Part shown: in pieces, positions 18,176-29,913 of the stretch
Layout of the letters: the number at the start of each line of letters is the position of its first letter
Position numbering within the stretch: the first letter of the stretch is position 1
Source: Scopulibacillus daqui
Lineage (GTDB): Bacteria; Bacillota; Bacilli; Bacillales; Sporolactobacillaceae
DNA: 64,000 nt
Reading direction: 5' to 3'
NCBI RefSeq assembly: GCF_016908855.1
Contig: NZ_JAFBER010000012.1
Span: forward strand, 1-64,000
Program-made: the position numbers and the translations under genes
The notes under the pieces: model-generated
Told to the model about the DNA's origin: nothing
Database searches by the model: none
The model's input: only the letters and a program-made list of their open reading frames with translations

Positions 18176-18988
18176 CTATTTAACTAATGCAAGGATTCTA
18201 TTCGCGGTCTCTTCAACTGCCCGGTTTGAAACATCAATCACTCTGCAGCCGATTTTATTCATGACATTTTCAAAATGATCCAACTCTTCTTTAATGCGAT
18301 TGATCTTAGCATAGTTAGCGTTAGAATCAAGACCGAGGGCTGTTAGCCTTTCTATTCTGATATGATTGAGCTGTTCCGGTGAAATGCGCAAGCCGAAACA
18401 TTTATCAGGGTTTATTTTAAACAATTCCTCCGGCGGGTCCACTTCAGGAACGAGCGGCACATTGGCTACTTTGTAACGCTTTAATGCAAGATACTGCGAC
18501 AAAGGCGTTTTCGATGTTCGGGATACGCCAATTAACACGATGTCCGCTTTTAAAATGCCTCTCGGGTCTCTTCCGTCATCGTATTTAACCGCAAATTCAA
18601 TCGCTTCCACTCTCTTAAAGTAATCTTCATCAAGCTTATGAATGAGGCCCGGTTTATAACTTGGCTCTTGTTGAAAGATTGATGTCAGTTTATGAATGGT
18701 TGGTGTAATAATATCAATAATTTCAACATTATTTTCTTCAGCTGATTTGACTAAATGATCTTTCATTTCTGGAACAACAAGCGTAAAAGCGATTAAAGCA
18801 TTGTTCTCTTTTGCCGAAAAAATAATTTCATTAATTGTGTCAAGATCATTCACAAATGGAAACTTTTCAACTTCAATCTCGCAGTCTTTAAATTGTATCG
18901 CTGCCGCTTTGATCACTGATTCGGCAGTTTCCCCAACAGAATCGGAAACAATATATACTTTTTTCACATCATGATTTGTACTTTTCAT
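18176..18988 (-). CDS. yqfL: Pyruvate, water/phosphate dikinase regulatory protein (YqfL)
   Basis: This 270-residue DUF299 protein is of the bifunctional Ser/Thr kinase/phosphorylase type that controls pyruvate phosphate dikinase or PEP synthase. Seen: [14 protein letters not shown] at the start, [28 protein letters not shown] with a P-loop-like segment (about 147-165) and the C-terminal [19 protein letters not shown]. The start at 18988 follows GGGGGA; the longer frame to 19039 runs back into ccpN. Transcribed with ccpN, with which it works in control of gluconeogenesis in B. subtilis. Confidence 0.93.
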   Translation of the reverse strand: MKSTNHDVKKVYIVSDSVGETAESVIKAAAIQFKDCEIEVEKFPFVNDLDTINEIIFSAKENNALIAFTLVVPEMKDHLVKSAEENNVEIIDIITPTIHKLTSIFQQEPSYKPGLIHKLDEDYFKRVEAIEFAVKYDDGRDPRGILKADIVLIGVSRTSKTPLSQYLALKRYKVANVPLVPEVDPPEELFKINPDKCFGLRISPEQLNHIRIERLTALGLDSNANYAKINRIKEELDHFENVMNKIGCRVIDVSNRAVEETANRILALVK

Positions 18989-19007
18989 TTTGCATCCCCC
19001 TATGAGG

Positions 19008-19646
19008 TTAATCAAATTGGCCTTCCGCCAGTTCGACAAAAGCCCGTGTCACATTTGTTTTTGTCAGTCTGCCGGTAACTTCCAATCCTTTGTCTGTCTC
19101 TTTTACAACCGGCATTCCGTCAATTTGCCGTTCGATAAGCAGTTTGGCAACGTCGATAATCAGGTCATGGCTATGGCAATAAGTAATGTTAGGCATCCGC
19201 GACATAATCACACTGATGGGTATTGCGGAGAGATCCTGATTTCCGAGGCTTGCTCGAAGCAGATCCTTTCGTGACAGCGCACCAATTAAAACACCGTCTT
19301 TATTAACTACAAAAAGGGTGCCGACATCTTCTAAAAACATCGTGCAGATGGCATCATAAGCGGAGGCAGATTCTTCAACGACGACAGGTATAGATTGATA
19401 GGATTTCACCGTCATTTTTTTCACTTTGTCTGTAAGGAGCTGCGACTGCGTTTTGCCAGTATAAAAATAGCCGACTCTTGGACGCGCTTCTAAAAAGCCT
19501 GACATCGTCAGAATCGCCAAATCCGGCCTTAACGTTGCTCTCGTTAAGTTTAATTTCTCAGCAATTTGTTCACCGGTAATCGGGCCATTTTCTTTAGTAA
19601 TTTCAATAATTTTTTTTTGCCGTTCATTTAATTCCATTCGTTTCAC
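19008..19646 (-). CDS. ccpN: Transcriptional repressor CcpN (HTH plus CBS pair)
   Basis: The 212-residue protein has an N-terminal winged helix (residues about 5-60: [37 protein letters not shown]) and two CBS domains (about 80-135 and 145-205), an arrangement matching CcpN, which represses gapB and pckA during glycolytic growth and responds to ATP/ADP. It forms an operon with yqfL, 19 bases apart. In B. subtilis glyQS lies between recO and ccpN; here that space is only a terminator and about 125 bases. Confidence 0.93.
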   Translation of the reverse strand: MKRMELNERQKKIIEITKENGPITGEQIAEKLNLTRATLRPDLAILTMSGFLEARPRVGYFYTGKTQSQLLTDKVKKMTVKSYQSIPVVVEESASAYDAICTMFLEDVGTLFVVNKDGVLIGALSRKDLLRASLGNQDLSAIPISVIMSRMPNITYCHSHDLIIDVAKLLIERQIDGMPVVKETDKGLEVTGRLTKTNVTRAFVELAEGQFD

Positions 19647-19741
19647 CGCCCTTCTTTTCGGAACATATCCAATTACTTATTATAATCTAAAAACGAATGG
19701 GTTTTAATGAATTCATTCCATAAATTTTAAAAAACAGAGAA

Positions 19742-19773
19742 ACTCCTATTTCTTTATAAAAAGAAATAGGAGT
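19742..19773 (-). terminator. recO terminator
   Basis: ACTCCTATTTCTTT and AAAGAAATAGGAGT pair perfectly across a 4-base loop directly after the recO stop, with a T-rich stretch following on the minus strand. Confidence 0.8.
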
Positions 19774-20540
19774 CAGCGCTTAGGCGATGCAAGATTTTTC
19801 TCAAAAGCATCAAGCTGGTCCAAAAAACGTTTTGACTTAAGATTCAGACCTGAATAATGATCATAATAAGCAGATAAGATATGTTTTAATTCATCTTTTG
19901 TTTCTTTTTTTAGATTAACTTCACCCAACCTTTTTAAGTCAAAATATTTAAATAGGCGAAGCAGTTTTACTGAAGTCTGTGAGATCGGCATCACGTATTG
20001 ATCATTTCGGGAACATCGGCGGCAAATCAGCCCACCGCTGCTCATAGAAAAAGAAAATGGCCCATCATTTGAACCGCAATGTACACAAGCATTTAATTCT
20101 GGTTCTATCCCCGCTGTCTTAAGCATTTTCACTTCAAAAATCCTTGTTAAGACATCCGGATCTACGCCTTCATCAATGTAAGATAATATTTGCAGCAAAA
20201 GTTCAAATAAATAAGGGTTTTTAATGTTTGAATCAGTTAACTTATCTAACATTTCAACGATATAAGCAGCGTACGCCATTTTGTTTAAGTCTGTTTTTAA
20301 GCTTCGAAAAGAAAGAATAGGTTCACCTTGATACAGTACACCTAACCCTTTGCCTCTTTTAAATAAAAACTGGCCGTACATGAGCAGCTGGCTTGCCGCA
20401 GCGAGCTTGCTTTTTGCTTTTTTTGCTCCCCGGGCCATCAAGCCGATCTTGCCGTGTTCTCTTGTAAATAAAGTGATGACTTTATTTGTTTCCCCATAAT
20501 TAATTGTTTTTATAATGATTCCTTCGGCTTTCTCCATCAA
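19773..20540 (-). CDS. recO: DNA repair protein RecO
   Basis: The 255-residue recombination mediator loads RecA with RecF and RecR. It has the N-terminal OB fold (EGIIIKTINYGETNKVITLFTREHGKIGLMARGAKK), a helical middle and a zinc site with two CxxC pairs (ACVHCG about 153 and ICRRCSR about 174). Length and layout are normal. It follows yqzL by 24 bases and carries its own terminator, ending the pgpH-to-recO direction of transcription. Confidence 0.95.
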   Translation of the reverse strand: MMEKAEGIIIKTINYGETNKVITLFTREHGKIGLMARGAKKAKSKLAAASQLLMYGQFLFKRGKGLGVLYQGEPILSFRSLKTDLNKMAYAAYIVEMLDKLTDSNIKNPYLFELLLQILSYIDEGVDPDVLTRIFEVKMLKTAGIEPELNACVHCGSNDGPFSFSMSSGGLICRRCSRNDQYVMPISQTSVKLLRLFKYFDLKRLGEVNLKKETKDELKHILSAYYDHYSGLNLKSKRFLDQLDAFEKNLASPKR

Positions 20541-20564
20541 GGAATAATCACCTGCTTACAATTT

Positions 20565-20705
20565 TTATTGTATCGGCTGATCCTCAATCTTCTCCCATTC
20601 ATTTATTTCCTCAACATCATCATGTTCTTTTTCCATTTCTTTCATTATTAGATAGGTGTCGATGTTGCCAGTCATGCAAAAGACCTTCCAAGTAAAGTCT
20701 AACAT
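20565..20705 (-). CDS. yqzL: YqzL family small protein
   Basis: This 46-residue protein reads MLDFTWKVFCMTGNIDTYL and so on, then an acidic tail. The family is always short and lies between era and recO in bacilli, exactly as here. No function is known. The ATG at 20705 lies in a sequence with AAAGGTGG upstream. Confidence 0.88.
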   Translation of the reverse strand: MLDFTWKVFCMTGNIDTYLIMKEMEKEHDDVEEINEWEKIEDQPIQ

Positions 20706-20861
20706 GATTAAACCACCTTTCATATATTAAAAACCTCTATAATATAGGTTTTGTAAAACCAGCAAAAACATGATAAGGAAATTTTGCTAATTTAAATGGG
20801 ATGGAGCTTTATCCAGCATTAAAACGCACTGAACTGAGATTTCTTTCCTCAGATTTTGACG

Positions 20862-22198
<1,337 letters not shown>

Positions 22199-22564
22199 CT
22201 ATAAGAGCGTTTTATATAATATCATAAAACCAATTATAGCTGAAATTATCGAAAAACATAAAACTGCGCCTGCAGCAATATCTTTTGCTGCTTTTGCCAG
22301 CGGATGGGGCTTTTTTTCCGTTATTAAATCAACCGTTCTTTCAACAGCGGTATTGGCCATCTCTAGACTTATCACACCGCCGATTAAAATTAAAATAATC
22401 ATAAAGTCTGTATAAGAGACATGGATCAAAATCGCAATGATGATAACAAGGATGGCCACGATTGATTGTATGTGCAAATTCCTTTCCCGCTTAAACGCCG
22501 AAATAATGCCTGAAATGGCACAATTTAATCTTCTTAAGAAGTTTGAAGCTTCACGTTTCAACAC
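22199..22564 (-). CDS. dgkA: Undecaprenol/diacylglycerol kinase DgkA
   Basis: The 121-residue membrane enzyme phosphorylates undecaprenol (in Gram-positives) to feed the lipid carrier for wall synthesis. It shows three hydrophobic segments (about 33-48, 52-70 and 95-118), the RNLHIQ motif and the family signature EMANTAVERTVDLITEKKPHPLAKAAKDIAAGAV (split across residues about 69-102). It is directly adjacent to ybeY in one operon. Confidence 0.95.
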   Translation of the reverse strand: MLKREASNFLRRLNCAISGIISAFKRERNLHIQSIVAILVIIIAILIHVSYTDFMIILILIGGVISLEMANTAVERTVDLITEKKPHPLAKAAKDIAAGAVLCFSIISAIIGFMILYKTLL

Positions 22565-23044
22565 TTAGCTGAACCTCGAGAGACCATAGGACTCCAAAAT
22601 ATCATCCTGAAGAGAAAACATTTCCTTTTCGTCCTCTTCAGTCATATGATCATACCCAAGCAGATGGAGGAAACCATGGACAACAAGAAATCCCAGCTCT
22701 CTTTGAAAGGAATGGCCATAATATTCCGCCTGTTCATGCGCCTTTGGCAAAGATACTATAATATCTCCCAGAACTCTGGGAGCAGTCCCCTCATCAATGA
22801 TATTAACTTCATTCTCCCCCTGCTCTTCAAGCGCAAAGGAAATAACATCTGTCGGCTGATCTTTATGACGGTATTCAGCATTAATTTCCTGAATGCGTTT
22901 ATTATCGACAAAAGTGACAGATAACTCTGCTTCCTCTTCTATTTTTAATCGGCCGGCAGCATGCTCCAATAAATCGATGATGAGATGCTGATCTTCTTTT
23001 TTTAGTTCTCCTGTTTCATCGTACATATCGATCGTTAAATTCAC
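22565..23044 (-). CDS. ybeY: Endoribonuclease YbeY
   Basis: The 159-residue metal-dependent RNase matures rRNA ends and takes part in ribosome quality control. The zinc-binding [17 protein letters not shown] signature lies near residues 124-140, and [20 protein letters not shown] and PTDVISFAL precede it. It overlaps pgpH by 4 bases and abuts dgkA, so it is in the middle of a tight operon. Confidence 0.96.
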   Translation of the reverse strand: MNLTIDMYDETGELKKEDQHLIIDLLEHAAGRLKIEEEAELSVTFVDNKRIQEINAEYRHKDQPTDVISFALEEQGENEVNIIDEGTAPRVLGDIIVSLPKAHEQAEYYGHSFQRELGFLVVHGFLHLLGYDHMTEEDEKEMFSLQDDILESYGLSRFS

Positions 23045-25173
23045 TTGTTGTTCACCTTCTTATGATCTGATTCCTCTGGATATTCAATGCGGGAATGGAA
23101 GACGCCATTTAGAGTTTCGCAGATTGATTCTTTAACCATCCGCAGTTCATTTAACGTAATGTCACACTCGTCAAACTGACCGTCCTCCAACCGTTCATTA
23201 AATATTTTCTGAACCAATGATTCAATTTTCATAGGGGTCGGTTTGGCCATTGACCTGACAGCCGCTTCTATACTGTCAGCCAACTCAACGACGGCGGCTT
23301 CTTTTGTTTGCGCCTTTGGCCCGGGATAACGAAATTCGCTTTCAAGAACTTCCTGATCCGAAACTTCTTTCGCTTTATGATAAAAATACTTAAGCAGGGT
23401 TGTCCCGTGATGCTGCTCGGCAATATCAATGATTTCCTTAGGCATATGATGCTTACGCAAAATATCAGCGCCGTCATAAGGGTGTGAAATAATAATCGTC
23501 CGGCTGAGCTGCGGAGATATTTTCTCGTGCGGATTCTCATGATTAAATTGATTTTCGACAAAGAACCGCGGCCGTTTTGTTTTGCCAATATCATGATAAT
23601 ATGCAGCCACTCTGGCCAGAAGTCCGTTCGCACCTATAACATCACAAGCTCTTTCGGCAAGATTAGCAACCATAACACTGTGATGATAAGTTCCGGGCGC
23701 TTCCATTAAAATTTTACGTAATAAAGGATGATTAGGATTTGATAATTCAATGAGTTTTATCGGCGATAAAATGCCAAATGTTGCCTCAAAAAACGGCATA
23801 AGCCCGAATGTCAAAATAGTAGACAGGAGTCCGGAAAGAAAAGCAAAACCAAGGGTTAGGCCGGTTTCATAGAGATGAAGCGTCCCATTTTGAATAAATA
23901 TTAATCCTGCTACAATAAAAACATTAATCACCGATATAATAAAACCGGTTTGCAGCAATTTAAAGCGCGTGCCATGTCCTTTAAGCGCAAAAACGCCTGC
24001 CAGCGACGACAATAATAAATAGACGCCCATCTGCATGTCAAACACACTGGCTGATGACGATTCGCCGAATATTAAACTGCCGCATAAACTGAATACAGCG
24101 CTTGAGACAATCGCCAGCCGTTTGCTAAGGAGCATGCGGATCAGCCAAGCTCCTGTCGCGATAGGCACAAGATAATTAATCCCAACGGTATGCGTATTTT
24201 CCAATATGCTGTCCAATTTAATCAATAATAATATAAAAATAAATATAACCAAAAAAGTTAACAAGCGCGTGACATCTGGAGCGCCTTGTTTTGTTTTAAA
24301 ATGCTGGCATTCCATAATAAGCAAACTGGTTAAAAACAAAACAAAAATGGCAAGCCCTATAAAAGGCAGAACTTTAAGATGGTTGTCCAACAACCCGACA
24401 ACTTTTAATTTGTGCATAACATCGCGGGTAATCAGCTCGCCTTTTTTGACAATGACTTCTCCCTGGTGGATCACGACATTATCCACCTGTCTTGCTGCCT
24501 CTTCCTTATTTCTTTTTGTCGCATTAGCGTCAAACATATAATTCGGGACAATAGAATCTTTCAAAATGTTGATCATCGCTTGACGCATTGCTTTTGATGT
24601 TACTGAAGAAGGGATCATATTCGAAGCATTCTTTTGAACGCGTTCAAGGTCGCTCCATTTAATTTTGTTATTCATCGTTTCATAGATCGCTGTATTAACC
24701 ATATCTTGCGCCACGGATAATTCACTGTCCGAAGCCTTTAGAAGCGTCTCAACGGTTTTGTCTGAAAGCTCATCATTTGTTGAATCAGAGAGCTTGTCTC
24801 TTACCTTCTTAATCTTATCATCCATTGAGCTGTGCTTATCGGAGTCCGTTTTAACTTCATTAATGACATCAAAGATATCGCCGGCTTTTTCAACTTGCAT
24901 AAGGGCGGCATCTTTCTTATAAACATAAGTCGACGGCGCCGATTCTACTGCTTCTTGCTGTTTGACCTTAGTCGCTTCTTTATCAATGGTTTCAATTGGG
25001 GATTGAATATCATGTTTAGCAATTTCGTGAAGATGGACGTTAAGCTTTTTTGGTATTGCAGTATTAATCATCGCGATATACATCGCAATCCCCAGGAGCG
25101 CATAAATTCCCCAAATAAAATAGGCTTTGCTTGCAAATTGCCTCCAATCTTTTCCTGAATCTTTATGCTTCAT
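23041..25173 (-). CDS. pgpH: Cyclic-di-AMP phosphodiesterase PgpH (7TM-HD)
   Basis: The 710-residue protein has an N-terminal membrane anchor (about 15-38), an extracellular 7TMR-HDED domain (about 45-260), seven membrane helices (about 265-460) and a cytoplasmic HD domain with [30 protein letters not shown] and HPYDGADIL (about 490-560). PgpH breaks down c-di-AMP, a regulator of potassium and wall homeostasis. It is followed by ybeY, dgkA, cdd and era; phoH is just upstream. Confidence 0.95.
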   Translation of the reverse strand: MKHKDSGKDWRQFASKAYFIWGIYALLGIAMYIAMINTAIPKKLNVHLHEIAKHDIQSPIETIDKEATKVKQQEAVESAPSTYVYKKDAALMQVEKAGDIFDVINEVKTDSDKHSSMDDKIKKVRDKLSDSTNDELSDKTVETLLKASDSELSVAQDMVNTAIYETMNNKIKWSDLERVQKNASNMIPSSVTSKAMRQAMINILKDSIVPNYMFDANATKRNKEEAARQVDNVVIHQGEVIVKKGELITRDVMHKLKVVGLLDNHLKVLPFIGLAIFVLFLTSLLIMECQHFKTKQGAPDVTRLLTFLVIFIFILLLIKLDSILENTHTVGINYLVPIATGAWLIRMLLSKRLAIVSSAVFSLCGSLIFGESSSASVFDMQMGVYLLLSSLAGVFALKGHGTRFKLLQTGFIISVINVFIVAGLIFIQNGTLHLYETGLTLGFAFLSGLLSTILTFGLMPFFEATFGILSPIKLIELSNPNHPLLRKILMEAPGTYHHSVMVANLAERACDVIGANGLLARVAAYYHDIGKTKRPRFFVENQFNHENPHEKISPQLSRTIIISHPYDGADILRKHHMPKEIIDIAEQHHGTTLLKYFYHKAKEVSDQEVLESEFRYPGPKAQTKEAAVVELADSIEAAVRSMAKPTPMKIESLVQKIFNERLEDGQFDECDITLNELRMVKESICETLNGVFHSRIEYPEESDHKKVNNK

Positions 25174-25240
25174 GATTTTCCTCCTGCCTGGGTAAGACGA
25201 ATTTTGGATAAGTTTCTTCTAAAATTCGTTTATTAGCTGA

Positions 25241-26197
25241 TTAACTTTCATATGCTTTAATGATCTTTTGGACTAATGGATGACGAACAACATCTACACT
25301 TGAAAGCTTTACAAAAGAAATACCTTTAACATCCTTTAAAACTTGGCTTGCTGTACTTAGCCCGGATGATTTCCCTTTAGGAAGATCCACTTGGGTAATA
25401 TCGCCCGTAATAATCATTTTGGAACCGAAGCCAAGGCGGGTTAAAAACATCTTCATTTGTTCGTTTGTCGTGTTTTGCGCTTCATCAAGAATGACATAAG
25501 CATCATCGAGCGTTCTTCCCCTCATATAAGCCAGCGGCGCAATTTCAATTGTTCCGCGATCAATTAAACGCAAGGTATGTTCCGCCCCTAAGACATCATG
25601 GAGCGCATCATATAAGGGCCTCAGATAGGGATCAACCTTTTCCTTCAGGTCGCCTGGAAGAAAGCCGAGGCTTTCTCCGGCCTCTACTGCCGGACGCGTA
25701 AGGACGATTCGTTTGATATTACCTGACTTAAGAGCGGTAACAGCCATAACAACAGCTAAATAAGTTTTTCCTGTTCCGGCTGGCCCGATCGCAAAAACCA
25801 TATCATTTTTTTTTATCGCATTTATGTATCTTTTCTGTCCAAGTGTTTTCACGCGTATAGATTTGCCCTTGGCGTTAACCGTTATTTCTTCATTATAAAT
25901 ATCATGCAACTCTTCAATCGCGCCTTCTTTGGCTAATTGAACAGCATAGACAACATCCCTCTCGGTGATAGACTTGCCCTGTCTAATAAGGCCTAATAAA
26001 GCTTTTAATACGTCCTCAGCTGTTTGGACCTCTTCATGCCGGCCGGATATATTAAGGGCGCCTCCCCTTGTCACGATAGACAAGTCCAATGTTTCTTCAA
26101 TGACCTTTAAGTTGGCATCTCTTGGACCAAACAAGGCGATGGCATCATTAGCTTGGTTTATTTCTAAATCAATTGTATATAATTGTTGTTCTGACAA
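25241..26197 (-). CDS. phoH: PhoH family ATPase
   Basis: The 318-residue protein has an N-terminal KH-like region and a PhoH ATPase domain: Walker A GPAGTGKTYLA (about 137), AVEAGESLGFLPGDLKEKVDPYLRPLYDAL, and Walker B VILDEAQNTT (about 235) with ITGDITQVDLP. Members are probably RNA-linked ATPases; the paired YbeY encoded downstream supports a role in RNA metabolism. It is preceded by a terminator after yqfD, so transcription probably begins in 26198-26376. Confidence 0.93.
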   Translation of the reverse strand: MSEQQLYTIDLEINQANDAIALFGPRDANLKVIEETLDLSIVTRGGALNISGRHEEVQTAEDVLKALLGLIRQGKSITERDVVYAVQLAKEGAIEELHDIYNEEITVNAKGKSIRVKTLGQKRYINAIKKNDMVFAIGPAGTGKTYLAVVMAVTALKSGNIKRIVLTRPAVEAGESLGFLPGDLKEKVDPYLRPLYDALHDVLGAEHTLRLIDRGTIEIAPLAYMRGRTLDDAYVILDEAQNTTNEQMKMFLTRLGFGSKMIITGDITQVDLPKGKSSGLSTASQVLKDVKGISFVKLSSVDVVRHPLVQKIIKAYES

Positions 26198-26376
26198 TCT
26201 ACTCAGTCTCCTTGAATCAATATCATCATGTTTACCTTAGTTTACCATATAAGAAGCCCCCAATTCCAACCCGAATAAAGAAAACTTGCTGATGGGAAGT
26301 TCAGAAAAAACGAAGACAAGACAATCTTGTAAAAACTTTTAGCGTCTCCCCCATTTTCTTATCCAAAATATAAAAA

Positions 26377-26396
26377 GGCGGCAGGTATTAACCGCC
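26377..26396 (-). terminator. Short GC hairpin at the end of yqfD
   Basis: GGCGG and CCGCC pair around a 10-base loop, followed on the minus strand by TTTTTATA. It overlaps the last codons of yqfD and would separate the yqfC-yqfD sporulation transcript from phoH. The stem is short. Confidence 0.5.
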
Positions 26397-27623
26397 GTCC
26401 TTCTTTTCCTTTTTATGCTTTTCTATTTGCTCTTTTACTTTGACTGGATCAATCGCTTCCGGCTTTGCAATGTTTTCGTAGACAATATAATGCATATAGA
26501 GCTTCATCTTGCCATTTTTTATAATCCTTTTATCAATATTTTGCGAGACAACCTTCGACTTCAGCGGCAGTTGTGATTTTAACTTTTTATAGGAAGCTTG
26601 TTTGGCTTCTTGTATGGCTTGTGATTCCGTGAGCTTCCGTTCATTTTCATCATCTTCCCGGTAAATAATACGCTTGTAAGCAATAGGCAAGTCCCAAAAT
26701 AGAAAATGAACTGGTTTTTTCGTCACTTCCCGATCATAATGCTTAAAAGGCTTCTTTTTTAAACCCCATAAAGGGCAATTCCATCCGAAAAGTTGAAGTT
26801 GGCGTTTGGTATAAGTTTTCCCTGTGTAAGTTTTGACGTTTGATTGTAAAGGAATGGTTGTTTCCGACTGATACCAGGTTTCTCCGATAACCTTGCCCTT
26901 AGCCGCAATCGGCGCCGGAGCAGATTCTTTTCCGATTAATCCAGAAATTAAGATTTGACCCGGTTTTACAAATTGATCTTGTTCAACTAATGGTTGTCCT
27001 TTTTCGGCAAATATTTTATGGATAATCGCTTTTTTTGTTGCTACCAGATGCCTTGGACCAGGCGCTTTGTCCTTTTTCGGCAACTCCTTTTGAACCAAAT
27101 CAATGTGATAAGTTGTCCCATCTTTCGACACACCAAGCCAAGTGACTTTATTAAGGCGGCTTGATAATTCGCTTTCAATTTTTTCTGTCGACGGCAGAAA
27201 AAATTCAAATGCTCCGACATGAACGTCCATTTTGTTAAGAATGGCTTTAATTTCTGCTTCAAGCTTTGGATCAGCACCATTTATATCAATGCGCCAAACT
27301 ATATTTGATAAGAAGAATAAAGCAAGAAAAAATAAAATAAAACCGCTTATAATTCCTGAACGCGACATTAATTTTTTATAAAGAAACGGCAGGCCGGCCC
27401 TTTCAATGAAGTGAATCCGGCAATCTGTCGCTTTTAAAACAGGCTTTATTTTTTTTATATCTTTGAGGAGGATGCAACAAGTTATCGTTGTCTTATCAAT
27501 TCGCTGTATGTTCCATATTGTGATTTCTTCGCGAACGCAGCGATTGATAAATTGTTCTGTTAGCCGCCCGGCAACCGATACTCTGACATGGCCATAGACT
27601 TTGTCATTCCAGTTTTTTTTCAT
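26388..27623 (-). CDS. yqfD: Sporulation protein YqfD
   Basis: The 411-residue protein has a soluble N-terminal region (about 1-85), one membrane segment (about 90-110), and an extracytoplasmic part with FFLPSTEKIESELSSRLNKVTWLGVSKDG (POTRA-like) and a C-terminal domain, ending in a Lys-rich tail. This is the YqfD/stage IV sporulation protein family, made in the mother cell under sigma-E in B. subtilis. The start at 27623 follows GGAGGAG. It lies downstream of yqfC. Confidence 0.92.
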   Translation of the reverse strand: MKKNWNDKVYGHVRVSVAGRLTEQFINRCVREEITIWNIQRIDKTTITCCILLKDIKKIKPVLKATDCRIHFIERAGLPFLYKKLMSRSGIISGFILFFLALFFLSNIVWRIDINGADPKLEAEIKAILNKMDVHVGAFEFFLPSTEKIESELSSRLNKVTWLGVSKDGTTYHIDLVQKELPKKDKAPGPRHLVATKKAIIHKIFAEKGQPLVEQDQFVKPGQILISGLIGKESAPAPIAAKGKVIGETWYQSETTIPLQSNVKTYTGKTYTKRQLQLFGWNCPLWGLKKKPFKHYDREVTKKPVHFLFWDLPIAYKRIIYREDDENERKLTESQAIQEAKQASYKKLKSQLPLKSKVVSQNIDKRIIKNGKMKLYMHYIVYENIAKPEAIDPVKVKEQIEKHKKEKKDGG

Positions 27624-27740
27624 GCCATCTCCTCCAATATATGCTATCAATATTTATCCCAAAGATAGAAGTGGGTTCGGCGTAGAAAGCAAGATAGGAA
27701 GATGTAATGTATGTACCTGTCTACGCCCTTAGGCTTGCCG

Positions 27741-28037
27741 TCAAATCAGTTCCCTTTTATCTTCTAGAAATTGAACTTTCTGAATGAAGCCTTCCAGAAG
27801 TATTTCTTCAGGCAAAATCGCTTTAAGAACAAAATCTTTCCCGATGATTTGCAGCTGTCCTTGTTTCATGGATAACCGAAGTTCCTCATTTGAAAATGAA
27901 ATAACGCCTTTATGATTTTCTATGTATATATGTAATTGTCCAACCATTGTTATTCTGGGCAAGTCCATGATCACATCTGCGGGCATATCGGAATGGTTAA
28001 TAAACCATTTTTTGAAATTGTCGCGCCACTTCTTCAT
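27741..28037 (-). CDS. yqfC: Sporulation protein YqfC
   Basis: The 98-residue protein of the YabP/YqfC family reads DVIMDLPRITMVGQLHIYIENHKGVISFSNEELRLSMKQG in its core (split), with the family's IxGxxFxLKAI motif near residue 65-72. It is a sporulation protein made in the mother cell; its exact role is unknown. It is transcribed just ahead of yqfD, as in B. subtilis. Confidence 0.93.
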   Translation of the reverse strand: MKKWRDNFKKWFINHSDMPADVIMDLPRITMVGQLHIYIENHKGVISFSNEELRLSMKQGQLQIIGKDFVLKAILPEEILLEGFIQKVQFLEDKRELI

Positions 28038-28107
28038 CTCCGTTCACCCACCTCTTTATTCATTTTTATGAAAGAACCTGTATGACTATCACTGATTACA
28101 GCACAAA

Positions 28108-28135
28108 AAAAGCAAGCACCGGCTAAGATGCTTAC
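28108..28135 (-). terminator. Terminator after the small membrane gene
   Basis: On the minus strand AGTAAGCATC pairs with GGTGCTTGCT (two G-U pairs) across a 7-base loop, followed by TTTTTT. It would end the floA-linked transcript before yqfC. Confidence 0.7.
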
Positions 28136-28578
28136 TCCTTATAATCATTTGATTGATTCATTAAGTGATTCGACGGATTTAAGTGCTGCAAATGTTGATA
28201 CTTTCGTATGGAAGGGTGCGGGCGAAATGCTCTCGGTTTGTCAAGGCATTCAGATAAAATAAAGGCTTCTTGAAAACTTTTCTTTGAAATCACAGGCGCT
28301 TTTGAGGAACGGGACTCCTGTGATTGATGTCTTTTTAAAGAGACAGGGCTTGATGAAAGAGGCTTTTTTTCAACCTGAGACTGTTTTTTTTCCAGGTGAA
28401 GATGATCAGGCGCCGCATGAGGCTGATGAGGCTGCTCTCTATACTTATTAGCATTTGAACGATATTTGGTTTGAGGCTTTTTAATTGCTTTTTTACTTTT
28501 GCCGCTTCTATCTTTAGAGCTTTTTGTAAAGGCGCCGGCAATGATAATAATGAGGATCGTTATAATAACCGAAGCCAT
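28132..28578 (-). CDS. Small single-pass membrane protein, unknown (YqfB position)
   Basis: I do not recognise this 148-residue protein. Residues 2-16 form one membrane segment at the very N-terminus; the rest is basic and low-complexity, rich in Ser, Lys, Gln and His, with a more ordered stretch SKKSFQEAFILSECLDKPRAFRPH near 98-121. It should be anchored with a cytoplasmic or outside tail. It starts 6 bases after the floA stop, so it is in the floA operon and takes the place of yqfB, suggesting a link to membrane microdomains. That function is inferred only from position. Confidence 0.75.
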   Translation of the reverse strand: MASVIITILIIIIAGAFTKSSKDRSGKSKKAIKKPQTKYRSNANKYREQPHQPHAAPDHLHLEKKQSQVEKKPLSSSPVSLKRHQSQESRSSKAPVISKKSFQEAFILSECLDKPRAFRPHPSIRKYQHLQHLNPSNHLMNQSNDYKE

Positions 28579-28583
28579 CTGAC

Positions 28584-29573
28584 TTATCCTTTTCTGTCAT
28601 CTTTGGTTTCTTGGTTAATGTCTCCAACGGCATGGCGCATTTCGGTATCCGCCTTAATGTTATTATAATTCATATAATCCATCACACCGATATGTCCTTC
28701 TCTTAAAGCTTTTGCCATTGCAAGCGGCACTTCAGCCTCTGATTCAACAACTTTAGCACGCATTTCTTCAACCCTTGCTTTCATTTCTTGCTCTTTTGCT
28801 ACAGCCATGGCCCTGCGCTCTTCAGCTTTCGCTTGGGCAATGTTTTTATCAGCCTCAGCTTGCTCTGTTTGCAAATGCGCCCCAATATTTTTGCCGATAT
28901 CTACATCGGCAATATCGATCGATAGAATCTCAAAAGCCGTTCCGGCATCGAGACCTTTAGATAACACTGTTTGCGAAATAAGGTCAGGATTCTCAAGCAC
29001 TTTTTTATGGCTGTCTGAAGAGCCAAGGGTACTGACAATCCCCTCCCCGACTCTGGCGATAACCGTTTCCTCACCGGCCCCTCCGACAAGGCGGTCAATA
29101 TTCGCTCTTACTGTAATTCTTGCTTTTACCTTAACTTCAATGCCATCCATAGCAACGCCTGCAATAAAAGGCGTTTCGATAACTTTTGGATTGACGCTCA
29201 TTTGCACGGCTTCTAAAACATTCCGTCCAGCTAAATCAATCGCTGCACACCTTTCAAAGCTCAATTCAATATTTGCCCGATGCGCTGCAATCAAGGCATT
29301 GACAACCCGGTCAACGTTTCCTCCGGCCAGGTAATGACCTTCAAGCTGGTTTGTGCTTAGCTGCATGCCGGCCTTTACCGCTTTAATCAAAGGATTAACA
29401 ACACGACTCGGGGTAACCCGCCGCAGTCTCATGCCGACTAAAGTGAAAATGCCAATTTTTACGCCGGCAGCCAGGGCAGAAATCCAAAGCATAATTGGAA
29501 CAAAAGTAAAAAAGATGGCTAACGCAACAATAATAATCACTGCGATAATAAGAATAGAAATGGTAGCCATCAT
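28584..29573 (-). CDS. floA: Flotillin-like protein FloA
   Basis: The 329-residue scaffold protein forms functional membrane microdomains. It has an N-terminal membrane hairpin (about 3-45), a PHB/SPFH-like core ([42 protein letters not shown], about 137-180 in total) and a coiled-coil tail with Glu-Ala repeats ([22 protein letters not shown]). The start at 29573 follows AAAGGGGGG. The partner gene yqeZ (long NfeD) normally sits directly upstream; here there is only a 340-base space. Confidence 0.95.
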   Translation of the reverse strand: MMATISILIIAVIIIVALAIFFTFVPIMLWISALAAGVKIGIFTLVGMRLRRVTPSRVVNPLIKAVKAGMQLSTNQLEGHYLAGGNVDRVVNALIAAHRANIELSFERCAAIDLAGRNVLEAVQMSVNPKVIETPFIAGVAMDGIEVKVKARITVRANIDRLVGGAGEETVIARVGEGIVSTLGSSDSHKKVLENPDLISQTVLSKGLDAGTAFEILSIDIADVDIGKNIGAHLQTEQAEADKNIAQAKAEERRAMAVAKEQEMKARVEEMRAKVVESEAEVPLAMAKALREGHIGVMDYMNYNNIKADTEMRHAVGDINQETKDDRKG

Positions 29574-29913
29574 GGTACCCCCCTTTTTTAAAAATTTATT
29601 AACATTCATTATACGGTATAAATAGGTCAAAGTTATAAGTATAGTTAATTCTGAATGTTCAATTATTTACATCGGTTTAAATCAATTCCTTGCGCTATTC
29701 ATATATGGCGTTTGCGATAATCATAACCAATAAAAAATCAAGCGCTAATCAGAATTAACCCTTGTTTTTTTCCTGGCAACGGATCAACAACACCATCTTT
29801 CTGAAATTAATGTCCCTCACCCATTTATCCTTTTCGATTATGTCACTTTTGCTAAACCTTTTCACAAGCTCTCTTTTATAAAATCGTTAAATTATATTTT
29901 TCGTATGTATAAA
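29574..29913. other. Intergenic space upstream of floA, no gene seen
   Basis: No ORF with a ribosome site is visible on either strand. A TATAAT on the minus strand (29609-29614) could be the -10 of a floA promoter, but no good -35 lies 17 bases upstream. I found no sigma-W type GTTTCA element (TGAAAC on the minus strand). This is where yqeZ would lie in B. subtilis. Confidence 0.5.

Noticed and set aside
19647-19741. T-box or riboswitch leader
   Set aside because: No specifier or GGTGG-type antiterminator was seen here or before other genes in the window.
28807-29334. 175-codon plus-strand frame opposite floA
   Set aside because: A long shadow frame of a conserved gene, with no start signals.
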